Positions 6,628 to 14,672 of a stretch of 18,546 bases of DNA are shown here, piece after piece (within the stretch, counting starts at the first letter, position 1; the number at the start of each line of letters is the position of its first letter). The position numbers were made by a program, and so were the translations under genes. The notes under the pieces were generated by a model. That model was not told where the DNA came from. It did not search any database and saw only the letters and a program-made list of their open reading frames with translations. Source of the stretch: Bacteroidales bacterium (lineage in GTDB: Bacteria; Bacteroidota; Bacteroidia; Bacteroidales; P3); NCBI GenBank assembly GCA_016281475.1, contig JAEEIS010000079.1:1-18546 (forward strand). Reading direction: 5' to 3'.

Positions 6628-7647
6628 ATGAAACGTAATATTAAACATTTAGTAGCAATCTTTGTCGGCCTCCTGTTAGTGATGGGCAGTGCCGAGGCGC
6701 GTCCTTCGAAGAAGCCCGTGCCTGCGCAGCCCACCCCTCCGGTGCCCGACATGGAGATGGTTGACCACTGCCCGATGCACCACATGGGCATGCAGCCGGT
6801 GAACTTCGTCTCCGTGAAATCCTGCTATGTGCCCGCCATGGAGGCGTATGTGCTTGTCGACAGCATCGACTGCGCAGTGGACCTCTTGGTGCGCCAAGGC
6901 GGTGAGATGCGCCGTGTGGGCCGTTTCACCACCGATGTGTACAAGGGTCGACACGACCTGAAGAGCATCCTTCGCCCGGTGTCGGTATCGGTTATGGGCG
7001 ACAAGATGGTGGTGTTGGCTTCCTCGCAGAAGGATTCCTCCTACTTGGCCTTTGTGAGCATGGATCCTGTCGAGTGTCTCGACGAGAACGGTTTCGACAC
7101 CCTTAAGGCTGTTTCCGTTGTTGGTCTCCCCAATAATGCCTATGCCTTCAACTTCAATGTCGAAGACGGCGAGGTCGTCGTCATTGGCAAGAATCCTGTG
7201 GGCTACGACTTCAATTTTATTGATGTCTCCAACGGTTTAGAGAACGCTGTCGCCGCCGACCGTTTCCATTACCATGTGCCCAAGCAGTCGGAGCGCATCT
7301 TGGCCTCCGACCCCCACGGTGGCGGATTGGCACTGGTGGCCATCGCAGTGGTGTTCTTTGCGTTGGTCTGCATTTTCTTCATCATGAACTACTACGGTAA
7401 GGCTATCATGAAGATCCAAGACCGTAAGAGCAAGAAGGCTGTCGCTAAGGGCGAGGCCGTGACTGCGACCAAGAGCAAGGATGTCGCCGGTGAGGTGTAT
7501 GCCGCCATCGCTGCAGCCATCTATGCCTACGAGCAAGATTTGCACGACGAGGAAGACACCGTCATCACCATCCAGAAGGTGGAGCGCGCATGGACTCCGT
7601 GGAATGCCAAGTTCTATAATATGAATCAATATTTTAATAATAAGTGA
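6628..7647 (+). CDS. OadG-like gamma subunit of the decarboxylase, with Cys/Met/His motif
   Basis: This 339-residue protein is the likely gamma (OadG-type) assembly subunit of the Na+ pump. The diagnostic part is C-terminal: a TM helix at about 233-254, then a basic linker and EVYAAIAAAIYAYEQDLHDEE (289-309) leading to VERAWTPWNAKFYNM. The N-terminus (1-24) is a signal peptide or a first TM helix, followed by a Pro-rich linker and about 180 residues predicted outside the cytoplasm. That part includes DHCPMHHMGM (46-55), which recalls heavy-metal-binding CPMH motifs. OadG of enterobacteria is much shorter, near 80-100 residues. The long extension resembles what I recall for Bacteroidota versions. 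The start ATG 6628 directly precedes the signal. The gene lies between the Cys/His lipoprotein and the biotin carrier. Confidence 0.8.
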   Translation: MKRNIKHLVAIFVGLLLVMGSAEARPSKKPVPAQPTPPVPDMEMVDHCPMHHMGMQPVNFVSVKSCYVPAMEAYVLVDSIDCAVDLLVRQGGEMRRVGRFTTDVYKGRHDLKSILRPVSVSVMGDKMVVLASSQKDSSYLAFVSMDPVECLDENGFDTLKAVSVVGLPNNAYAFNFNVEDGEVVVIGKNPVGYDFNFIDVSNGLENAVAADRFHYHVPKQSERILASDPHGGGLALVAIAVVFFALVCIFFIMNYYGKAIMKIQDRKSKKAVAKGEAVTATKSKDVAGEVYAAIAAAIYAYEQDLHDEEDTVITIQKVERAWTPWNAKFYNMNQYFNNK

Positions 7648-7671
7648 TAGGTGATGAGTGATTAGTGATTC
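7644..7671. repeat. 7-bp tandem array overlapping the gamma-subunit stop
   Basis: GTGATAG, GTGATGA, GTGATTA and GTGATTC run with exact 7-bp period. The first unit contains the TGA stop of the gamma subunit gene (7645-7647). A further pair CTCTAAC CTCTAAC lies at 7703-7716, before the biotin carrier gene. Confidence 0.7.
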
Positions 7672-7736
7672 GACAAATGTTTTTGACAATTCAAATAAAC
7701 AGCTCTAACCTCTAACCTGTAAAGCATAATAATACT

Positions 7737-8189
7737 ATGAAGACTTTTAAATTCAAGATAAACGGTACTGACTACAACGTTGATATCAACGAAGTGGAAG
7801 GTCAGGAAATAAAACTGGATGTCAACGGCACTCCCTATATCGTCACCGTCGACAAAGAGATGCGTGCCCAGAAGCCCCGCACCACCATCGTCAGCAGCGG
7901 TCCCGCTCCCCGCGTGGCTGCCGCCGCAGGCGACGTGCAGCGTGCCTCTGCCCCCAACCCCAACAGCGCAGCTGGCGGCACCAAGGTGGCCACTCCGCTG
8001 CCTGGCACCATCCTGGACGTGTTCGTCAATGTGGGCGACCAAGTGAAGGCTGGCCAGCGTGTCGTGCTCCTCGAGGCCATGAAGATGGAGAACAACATCG
8101 AGGCCGACACCGACGGCACCGTCACCTCTGTCAATGTCCGCAAGGGCGACAGCGTCCTCGAAGGCGACACCCTCATCGTCATCAGTTAA
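7737..8189 (+). CDS. mmdC: Biotin carboxyl carrier protein of methylmalonyl-CoA decarboxylase
   Basis: A 150-residue biotin carrier that shuttles CO2 as carboxybiotin from the alpha carboxyltransferase to the membrane beta subunit. The biotinyl domain fills residues about 83-150, with the canonical EAMKMEN motif placing the biotin on Lys116 and the surrounding TPLPGTI and GDQVKAGQ hallmarks. Residues 1-45 form a small beta domain, and an Ala/Pro-rich flexible linker (about 52-82) separates the two, as usual for swinging carriers. It ends 34 nt before the beta gene, inside the operon. An AccB role in fatty acid synthesis is less likely because no biotin carboxylase gene is next to it and the neighbours are decarboxylase subunits. 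Confidence 0.92.
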   Translation: MKTFKFKINGTDYNVDINEVEGQEIKLDVNGTPYIVTVDKEMRAQKPRTTIVSSGPAPRVAAAAGDVQRASAPNPNSAAGGTKVATPLPGTILDVFVNVGDQVKAGQRVVLLEAMKMENNIEADTDGTVTSVNVRKGDSVLEGDTLIVIS

Positions 8190-8223
8190 TACCCATTGTT
8201 CCAAACTTTAATAAAAGAATAAA

Positions 8224-9396
8224 ATGTTCAGCTTATTAGCAACAAGTGGTTTCATGGACTTCATGTCGACCCAGATGGTGCAGTTCCTGCAGTATACGGG
8301 TTTCGCCAATGTCACTTGGGGCCACATCATCATGATTCTTTTCGGCTTGACATTCATCTTTTTGGGTATCAAGTTCGAATTTGAGCCTCTGCTCCTTGTC
8401 CCGATTGGATTCGGTATGCTGGTGGGCAACATCCCCTTCTACCCAGGTCTGAAAATCGGCATCTACGAGACTGGCTCTGTGTTGAATATCCTTTATCATG
8501 GCGTGCAAAACGGTTGGTATCCGCCGCTAATATTCCTAGGCATCGGTGCCATGACCGATTTCTCAGCCCTGCTGTCCAACCCCAAGCTGTTCCTCATCGG
8601 TGCTGCTGCCCAGTGCGGTATCTTTGCCGCCTATGCTGGAGCTTTGGCATTGGGCTTCATGCCCAACGAGGCCGGAGCCATCGGCATCATCGGTGGTGCT
8701 GACGGCCCCACCGCCATCTTCCTCTCCAGCCAGCTGGCTCCCGACCTGATGGGTGCCATCGCCGTGTCGGCCTACTCCTACATGGCCCTTGTCCCCGTCA
8801 TTCAGCCGCCCATCATGCGCCTGATGACCACCGACAAGGAACGCCGCATCCGCATGAAACCCCCGCGTCAGGTGTCGCGCCTCGAGAAGATTACCTTCCC
8901 CATAGTCGGTTTCCTCTTCTGCGCCTTCATCGTGCCGTCGGGTCTGCCCCTGCTGGGTATGCTCTTCTTTGGTAACTTGTTGAAGGAGTGTGGCGTCACC
9001 AAGCGTCTCAGCGAGGTGGCCAGCAACGCCATCGTCAACATCTGTACCCTCCTCATCGGTATCACCGTCGGTGCCTCCACCCAGGCCACCTCGTTCCTTA
9101 CCGGCCGTTCGGTGCTGATTTTCTGCCTTGGTGCCTTCTCGTTCATCATCGCCACCTTCTGCGGTGTCCTCTTTGTCAAGATTTTCAATATCTTCCTCAA
9201 GGACGAGAACAAAATCAACCCCCTCATCGGCAACTCTGGTGTTAGTGCCGTGCCCGATGCCGCACGTGTGTCCAACAACGTGGGTCTCGAATACGACCGC
9301 ACCAACTACCTGCTCCAGCACGCCATGGGTCCCAATGTGGCTGGCGTGGTCGGCTCCGCCGTTGCGGCAGGTATCCTGCTTGCCTTCCTGCACTAA
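8224..9396 (+). CDS. mmdB: Na+-translocating methylmalonyl-CoA decarboxylase beta subunit
   Basis: The 390-residue integral membrane subunit decarboxylates carboxybiotin and couples this to Na+ export. Hydrophobic segments span most of the chain. Family signatures are present: FLGIKFEFEPLLLVPIGFGM (46-65), the GGADGPTAIF loop with Asp160 corresponding to the essential Asp of OadB, PVIQPPIMRLMTT (191-203), and VPDAARVSNNVG near the C-terminus, ending in AMGPNVAGVVGSAVAAG. The length is a little under that of enterobacterial OadB (about 430). The ATG follows an A-rich run without a Shine-Dalgarno site. It is the last operon gene, with an intrinsic terminator beginning 24 nt after the stop. Confidence 0.93.
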   Translation: MFSLLATSGFMDFMSTQMVQFLQYTGFANVTWGHIIMILFGLTFIFLGIKFEFEPLLLVPIGFGMLVGNIPFYPGLKIGIYETGSVLNILYHGVQNGWYPPLIFLGIGAMTDFSALLSNPKLFLIGAAAQCGIFAAYAGALALGFMPNEAGAIGIIGGADGPTAIFLSSQLAPDLMGAIAVSAYSYMALVPVIQPPIMRLMTTDKERRIRMKPPRQVSRLEKITFPIVGFLFCAFIVPSGLPLLGMLFFGNLLKECGVTKRLSEVASNAIVNICTLLIGITVGASTQATSFLTGRSVLIFCLGAFSFIIATFCGVLFVKIFNIFLKDENKINPLIGNSGVSAVPDAARVSNNVGLEYDRTNYLLQHAMGPNVAGVVGSAVAAGILLAFLH

Positions 9397-9419
9397 TCTT
9401 TTTAGTACAGACATACCTA

Positions 9420-9454
9420 ACTCCCCAGAAAATTGCTTTCGGGGAGTTTCTTTA
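9420..9454 (+). terminator. Intrinsic terminator of the mce-mmd operon
   Basis: ACTCCCC (9420-9426) pairs with GGGGAGT (9441-9447) and a T-rich tract TTTCTTTAT follows. The loop AGAAAATTGCTTTC can add weaker A/T and G/C pairs. The placement just after the beta subunit gene fits termination of the operon. Confidence 0.8.
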
Positions 9455-9488
9455 TACAATAAAATAACCGTCCGTGCGTTATATACAC

Positions 9489-11462
9489 ATGTTAAAGAAA
9501 CTAACAACACTTTGGGCTATCATCCTGCTTTTACACTCTGTGCTTCTAGCGCAGACGCGCGATTGCACTATTGCCATTGAAGTGACAGACACTCAGTTTG
9601 TCTACAACTATCTGGGCGACATCGACTCTGTTCGCTATCATCTGCAAGCCTCCGTCACTGCCGACAGCCTGCGCTGGTATCCCGACAGTCTCTTTGCCGA
9701 CCCCACCGCTACCTCCCAGTGGCTGACCCTTGGCTGCAACGACAGCATCAATGTCAATCTCAACGCCTTTTTTCACAATATCAATCTGTTCCATTGGAAG
9801 CAACCAGGCTTTCTCCAATCCCATACGGGTTATGACTATATCGACTCCCCCACCGACGGCGACCTCTGCCAGCCTAGGAGCATCACCATGAACGCCAATC
9901 CCCAGTCGCTCTGCTCCGAGTTGACGATGGGCAATTACTCAAACTCCATGATTATCCGTACCGACACGCTCCGTTGCTATGGCGATTCGGTGCCGCCCTT
10001 CTTCGATTACGACCCCACTCAACTCTCTGCAGTGGCCAACATGCTTACGCACTCGCTGTGCCAGGTGCCTTTCGACTCCGCATATAGCCCTTTCTATGTC
10101 GACACCATCCTGATGTGGGATCCCAATCGCAACCACACCTTTGTCCTCAATATGTCCCGTTACCGCTACTACTACAACGGATACCACGATGACACATTAG
10201 CCGCGCTGCCCTCTATCGTCTATTCCATTCATATAGACGACACCGCGCATCATTTCTTTTCCGTGGGACATAATATTCCGCTGCGCGACACCACGCTGGT
10301 CTTTACGTCGATAGAGCTGCCCCAGACCAATGTGCCTCCATCACAAAGCAACGTCAGTACCCATCACTTCAACTTCGTCCCACGGCCTCACGGTGTAGCA
10401 ATATTCCGCTTTTATGAGACTCCTACCGCCTATTACAACACGGTACCCTATCTCTGCATCAACCGTTTGGAGATGCTGGGCGACTGCTGGGCGACCGACA
10501 GCCTTCTGCTCACTGGCCCCCGTTGTGGCTGCATTGTCCGCGACACCATGACGCGCAGCATCTGCAAATACCAACTGCCTTACCAATGGGACTCGATCGC
10601 TTTCCCTCAGCCGGGCATCGACTCTGTGCGCATCAGTTCCATCGATTGCGACACCTTCCGCATCCTCCAGCTCTCATTACTTCCCGACGATACGCTCTCC
10701 CGCCACGACACCATTGTCGAAAACCAGCTCCCGTGGCTCATTGGGGGCGAAACCTTCACTGCCTCTGCCATCGACACGCTCTTCCTCCCCGGCACCTTAC
10801 CCGCCTGCGACACACTCCTCTACTACTGCCTCACCGTCATCGACAACATCTACGACACCACCCTCACCTATATCTGCCACAACCAACTGCCTTACAACCT
10901 CGCCGGCACCAACGTCTATGGCGACACCGTCCTCACCCAAACCCTTATAGGTAGCCTCGGGCAGGACAGCATCGTCACCCACATACTCCACGTTAATCCC
11001 GACAGCGACACCACCCTTTACGACACCATCGTCTCTAGCCAGCTGCCGTGGGCCTTCCTCGACAGTCTCTTCACCGACTCTGTCAACAACATGCCATTTG
11101 TCCTTGCCAACGAAATAGGCTGCGACAGCATTATCTACTACAATCTCTATATCTTCTGGGAAGGCGACCACTGCGACAGCTCGCTTACATTCTACAACGT
11201 GGTCACACCCAACGGCGACGGCATCAACGACCGTTTTGTCATCGGCGGGTTGGTCGAGCATCAGTGCTATCCAACCAACTCGCTCATCATCGTCGACCGT
11301 ACGGGCCGCATGGTCTATCGGGGCGAAAACATCTATCGCGACGACCAGTTCTGGGACCCTGCCGCCACCCGTTCGCCCGCAGGCACCTATTTCTATCGCT
11401 TTGTCGGACGCGGCATCCACCGCGCCACCCAGCACAACGGCTGCATCGAAGTGCTAAAATAA
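9489..11462 (+). CDS. Secreted protein with CHU_C/type IX secretion C-terminal domain
   Basis: A 657-residue protein. The signal peptide covers residues 1-20 (LLA-QTR cleavage). The last 94 residues form a gliding-motility-associated CHU_C domain: VVTPNGDGINDRFVI at 572-586, then IVDRTGRMVYRGEN, WDP and SPAGTYFYRF, the type B sorting signal for type IX secretion. The middle carries divergent repeats with QLPY/QLPW cores (CKYQLPYQW, ENQLPWLI, CHNQLPYNL, SSQLPWAF), many Asp-Thr pairs and spaced cysteines, suggesting small beta domains. The cargo function is unknown. ATG 9489 is preferred over the in-frame GTG at 9474 because it places the Lys-Lys signal start directly after it. It follows the mmd terminator and converges with the sialidase gene. 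Confidence 0.85.
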   Translation: MLKKLTTLWAIILLLHSVLLAQTRDCTIAIEVTDTQFVYNYLGDIDSVRYHLQASVTADSLRWYPDSLFADPTATSQWLTLGCNDSINVNLNAFFHNINLFHWKQPGFLQSHTGYDYIDSPTDGDLCQPRSITMNANPQSLCSELTMGNYSNSMIIRTDTLRCYGDSVPPFFDYDPTQLSAVANMLTHSLCQVPFDSAYSPFYVDTILMWDPNRNHTFVLNMSRYRYYYNGYHDDTLAALPSIVYSIHIDDTAHHFFSVGHNIPLRDTTLVFTSIELPQTNVPPSQSNVSTHHFNFVPRPHGVAIFRFYETPTAYYNTVPYLCINRLEMLGDCWATDSLLLTGPRCGCIVRDTMTRSICKYQLPYQWDSIAFPQPGIDSVRISSIDCDTFRILQLSLLPDDTLSRHDTIVENQLPWLIGGETFTASAIDTLFLPGTLPACDTLLYYCLTVIDNIYDTTLTYICHNQLPYNLAGTNVYGDTVLTQTLIGSLGQDSIVTHILHVNPDSDTTLYDTIVSSQLPWAFLDSLFTDSVNNMPFVLANEIGCDSIIYYNLYIFWEGDHCDSSLTFYNVVTPNGDGINDRFVIGGLVEHQCYPTNSLIIVDRTGRMVYRGENIYRDDQFWDPAATRSPAGTYFYRFVGRGIHRATQHNGCIEVLK

Positions 11463-11520
11463 TCAGAATAGTCAGAATAATCCGACCACTCCGACAATTC
11501 CGACCACTCCAATCACTCCG
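11461..11520. repeat. 10-bp tandem array between convergent genes
   Basis: The 50 bp between the CHU_C gene stop and the sialidase stop are almost entirely degenerate decamers of the type TCAGAATAAT and CCGACCACTC. The array runs into the 3' end of the sialidase gene. No classic terminator hairpin is visible here. Confidence 0.6.
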
Positions 11521-12676
11521 ATTTCAATATCTTCTCCCTCGGCCAGTTCTGATACCACAGCTCGCAGGCCCCATTGGGATTCTCTTCAAGAAATACGCCA
11601 ATACTGCCATTCTTCAGCAGTGTCATCGACGAGTACACCGACGGCCCGTCGAACAGCAGCACCGGGTCTTGCCATGTCTGCCCCTCGTCGTAGCTGACAA
11701 AGATGCTCACGTCCCTCCGTTCCATCGAGTTGGGCACACTGTGCAACAATATGTTGCAGCTGTCGCCACGGTCCGTAGCTGCCAGCCGCAGCATGTCGCC
11801 GTTGCAGGCATTGGTCTTCAAGCACTCCCATCGTCCTTGGGTGCCCCATGCCAGGCCTCCATTGCTGGAGTAGTTGTAGCCGCGTGCACCGCTCTGGCGC
11901 ACACTAATCAGCACTCGGCCGTCCACCAGCTCCATCAGCTTCGCCTCGTCGCCGCCCTCGTAGGCGCGTTGCGACACCTTCCAGCTCAGTCCGTTGTCGT
12001 CGCTATACACCACAAAGTTATCCAGCGTGTTGCTATTCTTGCGGCACATGGCGGCGGCAAACATGATGCGTCCCGCATGCTCACCACGTGTCAGCCGCAG
12101 ACCGTTGCCCGACCCGAAAAACGAAGCCCGGTAGCTGCGGCATAGCGGCCTCGTTGCCTGGTCTCCCCACAGCTGGAACGTGATGTCCTCGGGCTGGCTC
12201 CATGTCGCGCCCTTGTCGCTGCTGCGGCACACATAGCTGCGTATCGGGTCCTCCTGGCTGGAGGCAAACAGTCCGTTGCCGCCCACAAACACGCACACCA
12301 CATCGCCGTTGGCGCATTCCACCAGTGCCGCGTCGCCGAAGCCCTGTTTCAGGCCTGTGCCCTCGGCAATGGTCAGCGGCTCGGACCATGTGCGGCCGTT
12401 GTCGCTGCTGCGACGCACCACTATGTCAATATCTTCGGGCAGGTCCGCCTCGTTGTACTTCCGTTTGTCGCACACCGCCAGCAGCGTCCCGTCGCTCAGG
12501 CAGCAGATGGCCGGAATGCGCCAGTTGGTGCTGCCGTAGTCGCCTGGGCGGTACAGGCACTGCTCGTAATAGACAATCGAATCCTCTACATGCGGCGCAA
12601 CAGGCTCTCCGTTCTCCGGCTTGTGGCATCCCCACATCGCCGACAACGTCAATAAGGCAAGTATCATATTTTTCAT
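11513..12676 (-). CDS. Exo-alpha-sialidase (GH33-like) lipoprotein
   Basis: A 387-residue sialidase that should release terminal sialic acid from host glycans. A short hydrophobic N-terminus ends at Cys17 (SAMWGC), an approximate lipobox, so surface or periplasmic lipidation is likely. The fold is shown by the arginine-triad start WRIP (Arg53), four Asp boxes of SxDxGxxW type at 90-97, 152-159, 225-232 and 328-335, and a degenerate one at 270-277. The catalytic Glu region DEAKLMELVDGRVLISVR has Glu244 and Arg260, and SVYSSM holds the likely nucleophile Tyr348. No sialic-acid uptake, lyase or epimerase genes and no SusCD pair are seen nearby, so it acts apart from a nan cluster in this window. 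Start ATG at 12676. Confidence 0.88.
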   Translation of the reverse strand: MKNMILALLTLSAMWGCHKPENGEPVAPHVEDSIVYYEQCLYRPGDYGSTNWRIPAICCLSDGTLLAVCDKRKYNEADLPEDIDIVVRRSSDNGRTWSEPLTIAEGTGLKQGFGDAALVECANGDVVCVFVGGNGLFASSQEDPIRSYVCRSSDKGATWSQPEDITFQLWGDQATRPLCRSYRASFFGSGNGLRLTRGEHAGRIMFAAAMCRKNSNTLDNFVVYSDDNGLSWKVSQRAYEGGDEAKLMELVDGRVLISVRQSGARGYNYSSNGGLAWGTQGRWECLKTNACNGDMLRLAATDRGDSCNILLHSVPNSMERRDVSIFVSYDEGQTWQDPVLLFDGPSVYSSMTLLKNGSIGVFLEENPNGACELWYQNWPREKILKSE

Positions 12677-12702
12677 ATCAAATGGATTTCTAGTAATAAC
12701 GC

Positions 12703-12710
12703 CAAATCTA
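12703..12710 (-). promoter_or_regulatory. -7 box of the sialidase gene
   Basis: Read on the minus strand, TAGATTTG matches TAnnTTTG and lies 26 nt before the sialidase ATG. No good TTTG is seen about 20 nt upstream, so the -33 box is weak or different. Confidence 0.5.
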
Positions 12711-12746
12711 CTTTTTTATTGTCCCGACAGCGTTACTGATGAAAAG

Positions 12747-12796
12747 ACACGAATTATCACGAATCCGTCATCAATTATTCATGAATTAATTCGTGT
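12747..12796. repeat. Inverted repeat in the divergent sialidase/CARF intergenic region
   Basis: ACACGAATTA (12747-12756) is the reverse complement of TAATTCGTGT (12787-12796), with smaller TCACGAAT and ATTCATGA elements in the 30 nt between. It lies between the two divergent promoters. It could be an operator or one of the AT-rich palindromes common between Bacteroidales genes. Confidence 0.5.
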
Positions 12797-12824
12797 TCAA
12801 AGACAACAAATCAATTTTTTTGTG

Positions 12825-12832
12825 TAAATTTG
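12825..12832 (+). promoter_or_regulatory. -7 box upstream of the CARF nuclease gene
   Basis: TAAATTTG matches the TAnnTTTG consensus, and a start near 12839 would give a leader of about 114 nt. The sequence about 20 nt upstream does not contain a clean TTTG, so the promoter is only half supported. Confidence 0.4.
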
Positions 12833-12919
12833 TAGAACGTTAGTTTTGTTTATTTATTTTAGAATATATTCATTATTAGTCAGTTGCTGTGATATTTTGC
12901 CAATGCGGATGTGTTGTCA

Positions 12920-12947
12920 ATTCACATTTCACAATTCACAATTCACG
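12920..12947. repeat. 7-bp tandem array ending 5 nt before the CARF nuclease ATG
   Basis: ATTCACA, TTTCACA, ATTCACA and ATTCACG form four units of exact 7-bp period. The array ends 5 nt upstream of ATG 12953, so it occupies the place where a ribosome would contact the message. Confidence 0.75.
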
Positions 12948-12952
12948 AAAAG

Positions 12953-14122
12953 ATGAAAACGCTTGTCAATATATTCGATGCGCAGGAGCCCTTGGCCGCC
13001 TACCTCTTCCTGAAGCAGTATTACGAGGAGGGCGACCGTCTGCTCTTTATTTCCACCAAGGAAGACCGCAATGCCGTGGCACCCTATGCCGCACTGTTCC
13101 AGATACCCGACGAGATGATTGACTATGTATGGTTCCAGCGTAGTCAGGACAGCTATATCTATGAGCGGATATGTCGTAAATTGCGGTCGCGCCTTTCGCC
13201 CGAAGTGCGCTATTGGGTAAACCTGGCTGGCGGCAGCCGCTATTCGGCATTGGCTGTACAGCATGTGTTTGTGGGCTTCAACGCCAAGTTCTTTTATGTA
13301 CAGACTCGCGAGAATGTTATCGTCAGTTCCGTCTTCGACGACAGCATCAACGACAACGACGACATCATCGAGCCCATCCGCTACCGCATGTCGCTGGCCG
13401 AATACTTCAAGCTCAACGGCCTCAACCACGACCTCAACGACCATCGGCACACCCCCATCCGCACTGCCGACGATGCACAGCGCATCTTCGACTGCTTCAA
13501 GCGCCGCCGCATGTCGAACCGTGCCTTCAACGCCATCGACCAACTGCGTGTGCAATACCGCGGCACCCGTCGCGACTTGGCCATACGCGACATCATGTTC
13601 GGCTCCCCCAACCGTCGCGAACCCGTTCCCGGCATCCGCGAGCTGCTTGCCGACTTCGGCTTCGTGTCCGAGCATCCCGACCACCTCACCCCCAAGGAGA
13701 TAGACTACCTCACGGGCGGATGGTTCGAAGAGTGGGTCTACTACACCCTCCTCGCATTGGTGCACCCGCAGCAGATTGCCCTCGGCGTGCGCATCTCCCG
13801 CCCGGGCAGCCAGCACAACAACGAGCTCGACGTGGTCTTCATCAAGGCCAACACCCTCTTCGTCGTCGAATGCAAGACGGGTGTCGCCACAGACCACATG
13901 TTCAACGAGATAGTCTACAAGGTCAGTGCCCTCAAAGAGGTCATCCTCGGCATGGCCTGCCAGTCGTACATCTTCACCCTCAAGAACGACTACGACCACC
14001 GTCTGGCGCATGTCAGCGAGGTGATGGGTGTGCGCCTCTGCGCCAAAGGCACCCTCGTCAGCCCCGACCTCCTCGGCCGCGTCGCCGACCAAATGTGCCA
14101 ACTAAGCCACGAGGGAAATTGA
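12953..14122 (+). CDS. Card1/Can2-like CARF-domain nuclease (DUF1887 type)
   Basis: A 389-residue protein with the two-part build of Card1/Can2, the cyclic-oligoadenylate-activated effectors of type III CRISPR systems. The N-terminal CARF-like Rossmann domain starts with MKTLVNIFDAQEP, and the ligand-loop motif NLAGGSRYSALA is at 90-101. A middle helical or winged region spans about 170-255. The C-terminal PD-(D/E)XK nuclease domain has Glu259/260 in GGWFEEW, Asp293 in NELDVVF, and Glu307 and Lys309 in VVECKTG, so it looks catalytically intact. ATG 12953 is preferred to an in-frame GTG at 12911 because the region between is a heptamer repeat. No cas gene or CRISPR array is in this window, so the signal source is not visible. 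It converges on the 164-residue gene. Confidence 0.82.
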   Translation: MKTLVNIFDAQEPLAAYLFLKQYYEEGDRLLFISTKEDRNAVAPYAALFQIPDEMIDYVWFQRSQDSYIYERICRKLRSRLSPEVRYWVNLAGGSRYSALAVQHVFVGFNAKFFYVQTRENVIVSSVFDDSINDNDDIIEPIRYRMSLAEYFKLNGLNHDLNDHRHTPIRTADDAQRIFDCFKRRRMSNRAFNAIDQLRVQYRGTRRDLAIRDIMFGSPNRREPVPGIRELLADFGFVSEHPDHLTPKEIDYLTGGWFEEWVYYTLLALVHPQQIALGVRISRPGSQHNNELDVVFIKANTLFVVECKTGVATDHMFNEIVYKVSALKEVILGMACQSYIFTLKNDYDHRLAHVSEVMGVRLCAKGTLVSPDLLGRVADQMCQLSHEGN

Positions 14123-14169
14123 AAATCTAAAATTGTTCGGGTGCGGCAGCTAATTCTCAATTTTCAATT
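14117..14169. terminator. Possible bidirectional terminator-like inverted repeat
   Basis: AATTGAAAAT (14117-14126), overlapping the CARF nuclease stop, is the reverse complement of ATTTTCAATT (14160-14169). The stem is AT-only and the loop is 33 nt, so termination is uncertain. The position between two convergent genes is the main support. Confidence 0.35.
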
Positions 14170-14179
14170 CTCAATTCTC
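14152..14179. repeat. 7-bp tandem array overlapping the stop of the 164-residue gene
   Basis: AATTCTC, AATTTTC, AATTCTC and AATTCTC are four heptamers in exact register. The last overlaps the stop codon (TGA on the minus strand, 14178-14180). Confidence 0.75.
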
Positions 14180-14672
14180 AAGGTGCCAGCCCCCACACCT
14201 TATCGTTCGCATACATACGTTCCATCATTCGGTAGTCCTCATACACCGAGCTCCGCTCTAGCATGGTCCGCAGCCACGGGTCCTCCTCGCACCGCGCCTG
14301 GCAGCGGTGCACCAAGTAGCGGAACCGCCGCAGATTGCGGTGGTAGTAGCTCACCTCGTAGTGGTCGAGACACACTATGTTCCAGTCAATCAGCTCGCGC
14401 GCCGCCTGAATCAGCCAGCGCATACACTCCACATGCATGTCCAACTCCCACAGCCGGTCGCTATACTCCTCCATCAGGCGGCTGTCGCCCCGCATCACCG
14501 CCTCCTCGTCCACATCCCACTCGCGTCCCTCCATCACGCGTCGGTGGTATTCGTCCAATCTCCTGTAATAATCATGCTCCAATATTTTCAGTTGCGACGG
14601 TGGCACGACGGTTCTCTCGCCGTTGCTCCAAGCCACCTTCTCGCCTTTGATTCTTTTTCTTCCTTGTTCCAT
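14178..14672 (-). CDS. Uncharacterised 164-residue helical protein
   Basis: I do not recognise this protein. It has no signal peptide or TM segment, is strongly charged and rich in Arg, Glu, Tyr, Trp and Met, and should be mostly alpha-helical. An early VVPPSQLKILEHDYYRRLDEY is followed by long amphipathic helices. A His-Tyr-rich stretch (LDHYEVSYYHRNLRRF) falls around residues 102-117. No catalytic signature was found. Codon use resembles the neighbouring GC-rich genes and the frame is open over its whole length, which supports a real gene. It converges on the CARF nuclease gene with 55 bp between, so the two are not an operon, and a functional link is only a possibility. Start ATG at 14672. 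Confidence 0.6.
   Translation of the reverse strand: MEQGRKRIKGEKVAWSNGERTVVPPSQLKILEHDYYRRLDEYHRRVMEGREWDVDEEAVMRGDSRLMEEYSDRLWELDMHVECMRWLIQAARELIDWNIVCLDHYEVSYYHRNLRRFRYLVHRCQARCEEDPWLRTMLERSSVYEDYRMMERMYANDKVWGLAP

Noticed and set aside
8563..9510. A 315-residue minus-strand open frame opposite the beta subunit gene
   Set aside because: It mirrors the conserved membrane protein gene, and its translation is low-complexity, rich in Gly, Asp, Glu and His.
11048..12145. A 365-residue plus-strand open frame spanning the CHU_C gene end and the sialidase gene
   Set aside because: It crosses the convergent gene ends in another frame and gives an Arg/His/Pro-rich low-complexity product. The sialidase and CHU_C motifs lie in the other frames.
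12929..14101. A 390-residue minus-strand open frame opposite the CARF nuclease
   Set aside because: The plus strand carries clear CARF and PD-(D/E)XK motifs, while the minus translation is an Asp/Glu/Val-rich shadow.
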